Assembly: GCA_016201085.1 (NCBI GenBank)
Contig: JACQDO010000317.1
Coordinates: 1-7,344 of the forward strand
Reading direction: 5' to 3'
DNA from: Hyphomicrobiales bacterium
GTDB taxonomy: Bacteria; Pseudomonadota; Alphaproteobacteria; Rhizobiales; Xanthobacteraceae
Length of the DNA stretch: 7,344 nucleotides
Below the pieces are notes generated by a model, which saw only the letters and a list, made by a program, of their open reading frames with translations, had not been told where the DNA came from and did not search any database. Each line of letters begins with the position of its first letter. Within the stretch, counting starts at the first letter, position 1. Of the stretch, positions 6,253-7,344 are shown piece by piece. Position numbers and translations under genes: made by a program.

Positions 6253-6807
6253 ATGACCGCCTTGCCGAAAGCGCGCATGAATGTGGACGAGTACCTGGCT
6301 TGGGCCGAAGGCCAGCCGGGGCGCTATGAACTGTACGACGGCGTCGTATACGCCATGTCGCCGGAAGGCGCCGGGCACGCGGAGGTAAAGTTCGCCGTGC
6401 AGACCGCTTTGGCGGCGGGAATTCGCGCGCGTGGCCTGCCCTGTCACATGTTGCCCGACGGCATGACCGTGCGGGTCGAGGCCAACACCGCCTTCGAGCC
6501 GGATGCGCTGGTTTATTGCGGCCCGAAAGTCGCACCGGCCGTGCCCGAGATTCGCAATCCGGTCATCGTGGTCGAAGTGCTGTCGCCGTCCACGCGGCAC
6601 ATCGATGCGTCGAAAAAACTCGCCGGCTATTTCCGCCTGCCAAGCGTTGTGCATTATCTGATCGTCGATCCGACCGAGCCGCTCATTCTGCACCACACGC
6701 GCGGGGCCAATGACACCATCCTCACGCACATCGTGCGCGAGGGAACGATCAAGCTTGAGCCGCCGGGGTTGGAATTGAAGTTGGCGGATGTTTACGGCGG
6801 GGTGTGA
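6253..6807 (+). CDS. Uma2-family (DUF820) PD-(D/E)XK nuclease-like protein
   Basis: A 184-residue protein of the Uma2/DUF820 family, which has a restriction-endonuclease-like fold and an unclear biological role; such genes are often found as scattered paralogues in accessory DNA. Visible family features, numbered from the ATG at 6253, are the N-terminal MNVDEYLAWAEGQPGRYELYDG with E26, FEPDALVYCG with the active-site-type D84, VIVVEVLSPST with E108, and K121/K122 in DASKKLAGYFR, followed by VVHYLIVDP. Together these make a plausible complete PD-(D/E)XK site. The length is usual for the family. An ATG four codons earlier (6241) is equally open; MTALPKARM matches typical family starts better, but neither start has a Shine-Dalgarno sequence. 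It is divergent from ftsQ, and no partner gene overlaps it. The enzymatic activity is inferred from the fold family only. Confidence 0.85.
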   Translation: MTALPKARMNVDEYLAWAEGQPGRYELYDGVVYAMSPEGAGHAEVKFAVQTALAAGIRARGLPCHMLPDGMTVRVEANTAFEPDALVYCGPKVAPAVPEIRNPVIVVEVLSPSTRHIDASKKLAGYFRLPSVVHYLIVDPTEPLILHHTRGANDTILTHIVREGTIKLEPPGLELKLADVYGGV

Positions 6808-6860
6808 GGCGCGCGCGATTGGCTTCAAAATAGTCATCCGCGAGCACGCCGACGGCAGGC

Positions 6861-6943
6861 CGTAGCCCGGATGAGCGAAGCGAAATCCGGGGCGGCCTCA
6901 CTACATCGAATCCCGCATTGCGCTTCGCTCCATGCGGGCTACG
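6861..6943. repeat. Palindromic repeat made of two hairpins with complementary loops
   Basis: The outer arms are cgtagcccg (6861-6869) and cgggctacg (6935-6943). Inside are hairpin 1, cccggat (6866-6872) with atccggg (6885-6891), and hairpin 2, cccgcat (6912-6918) with atgcggg (6932-6938). Loop 1 contains gagcgaagcg (6873-6882) and loop 2 contains its exact complement cgcttcgctc (6921-6930). The element can therefore form either two hairpins joined by a kissing loop or one long hairpin. It begins 53 nt after the Uma2 stop codon and may act as its transcript end, though there is no U tract. The sequence type is a familiar intergenic repeat of Bradyrhizobium-like genomes (from memory). Confidence 0.75.
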
Positions 6944-7192
6944 CTTGCTCCCACCACCATGGACGTGCTCATTTCGACAATCCAAATGCACCGACGGTGC
7001 ACTGGCATCACGTCAGCTATTCTCCTGCGGATGAAGGCAAGAAGGTTATTGGGGCCGACCTTGAACTCGGAGATATGATTGTCTTAATGGTCGAATTCTC
7101 CCAAAATTTAGACCTGCTTGGGTGCCCTATCGATTCGTAACCTCGCCATCATAATTCCGCGCATCATCTCTCATTAGCCACGCGCAAAACTT
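6944..7192. other. Lower-GC intergenic stretch without a recognisable gene
   Basis: G+C is about 50 percent by hand count over 6961-7200, clearly below the surrounding genes. A frame on the plus strand stays open to 7140, but its start lies inside the repeat at 6861-6943 and its product resembles nothing I know. A small palindrome, tgcacc-gac-ggtgca, lies at 6987-7001. It is probably gene-remnant or foreign DNA. The stretch sits between the palindromic repeat and an inverted, decayed half-copy of it. Confidence 0.4.
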
Positions 7193-7226
7193 CCCCGGAT
7201 TTCGCTAACGCTCCATCCAGGCTACG
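7193..7226. repeat. Decayed, inverted half-copy of the 6861-6943 repeat
   Basis: The segment begins ccccggatttcgct and ends ccatccaggctacg. It matches the reverse complement of 6861-6891 apart from a short insertion and substitutions in the middle and one mismatch in the right arm. The stem is weakened but still recognisable (ccggat with atccagg). It lies 10 nt past the stop codon of the minus-strand gene at 7236-7344 and could serve as its 3' hairpin. Confidence 0.55.
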
Positions 7227-7235
7227 TATACTTCT

Positions 7236-7344
7236 TCACACCAACTGCATCCTCAACTCTCGACCAACGATACGGGCAGCGCGCTGAAGCGTCTCGATGG
7301 TGGCGCTGCCGTTGTCGGGATCGAGCAGGCGATCCACCTGCGCG
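7236..7344 (-). CDS. C-terminal end of a small helix-turn-helix (XRE/Cro-like) protein, probable antitoxin
   Basis: Partial gene entering from the right edge; 35 codons and a TGA stop (7238-7236) are visible. The frame reads QVDRLLDPDNGSATIETLQR, then AARIVGRELRMQLV. This pattern is typical of the last helices of short Cro/C1-type antitoxins: recognition helix ending RLLDP, then a helix with TLQRAARIVGR, then a short hydrophobic tail. In that family such proteins bind and repress their own operon and neutralise a toxin encoded next to them. The DNA-binding core and any toxin gene would lie beyond the window. The assignment rests on a short stretch, so another HTH regulator is possible. It converges with the Uma2 gene across about 430 nt of repeat-rich DNA. 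Confidence 0.55.
   Translation of the reverse strand, partial: AQVDRLLDPDNGSATIETLQRAARIVGRELRMQLV

Noticed and set aside
6871..7140. Plus-strand open frame of 89 codons after the Uma2 gene
   Set aside because: It starts inside a palindromic repeat, has no Shine-Dalgarno sequence, and its product matches nothing recognisable; it was kept only as an unexplained lower-GC stretch.

Overview
The window is a high-GC alphaproteobacterial segment. It most likely comes from a member of the Hyphomicrobiales (Rhizobiales), near the Xanthobacteraceae/Bradyrhizobiaceae. Three things point there: the minus-strand gene order ftsQ-ftsA-ftsZ-lpxC-bamD, an FtsZ of about 568 residues with a long disordered linker and a tail ending [11 protein letters not shown], and intergenic palindromic repeats of a style common in that group. 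The placement rests on recognition only, as no search was run.

Layout, read in the direction of transcription from high to low coordinates. ftsQ (5800-4835), ftsA (4692-3370) and ftsZ (3249-1543) form the division-gene block. FtsQ is the membrane-anchored divisome scaffold, FtsA the actin-like membrane tether, and FtsZ the tubulin-like ring protein. A compound palindromic repeat fills the ftsQ-ftsA gap and stops just short of the ftsA ribosome binding site. A strong hairpin (1488-1523) closes ftsZ. A 375-nt leader then precedes lpxC, the committed enzyme of lipid A synthesis. After a 160-nt gap comes the start of bamD, an outer-membrane assembly lipoprotein, which runs off the left edge.

The most notable point is that lpxC is broken. 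Its N-terminal 134 residues and C-terminal ~127 residues lie in different frames, and about 55-60 residues expected between them (the first strands of domain II) are missing. The break is at about 703-713, in a GCGCGCGC tract. It is either a real deletion/frameshift in a normally essential gene or an assembly error.

The right-hand 1.5 kb is accessory in character. In many relatives ddl and mur genes lie upstream of ftsQ. Here there is instead a terminator-like hairpin, a 180-nt array of hairpins, a divergent Uma2-family (DUF820) nuclease-like gene (6253-6807), a kissing-loop palindromic repeat, a lower-GC stretch without a recognisable gene, a decayed inverted copy of part of the repeat, and the C-terminal end of a small helix-turn-helix protein, probably an antitoxin, entering from the right edge. 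I see no convincing new multi-gene system. The points worth a second look are the lpxC lesion and the repeat architecture around the division genes.
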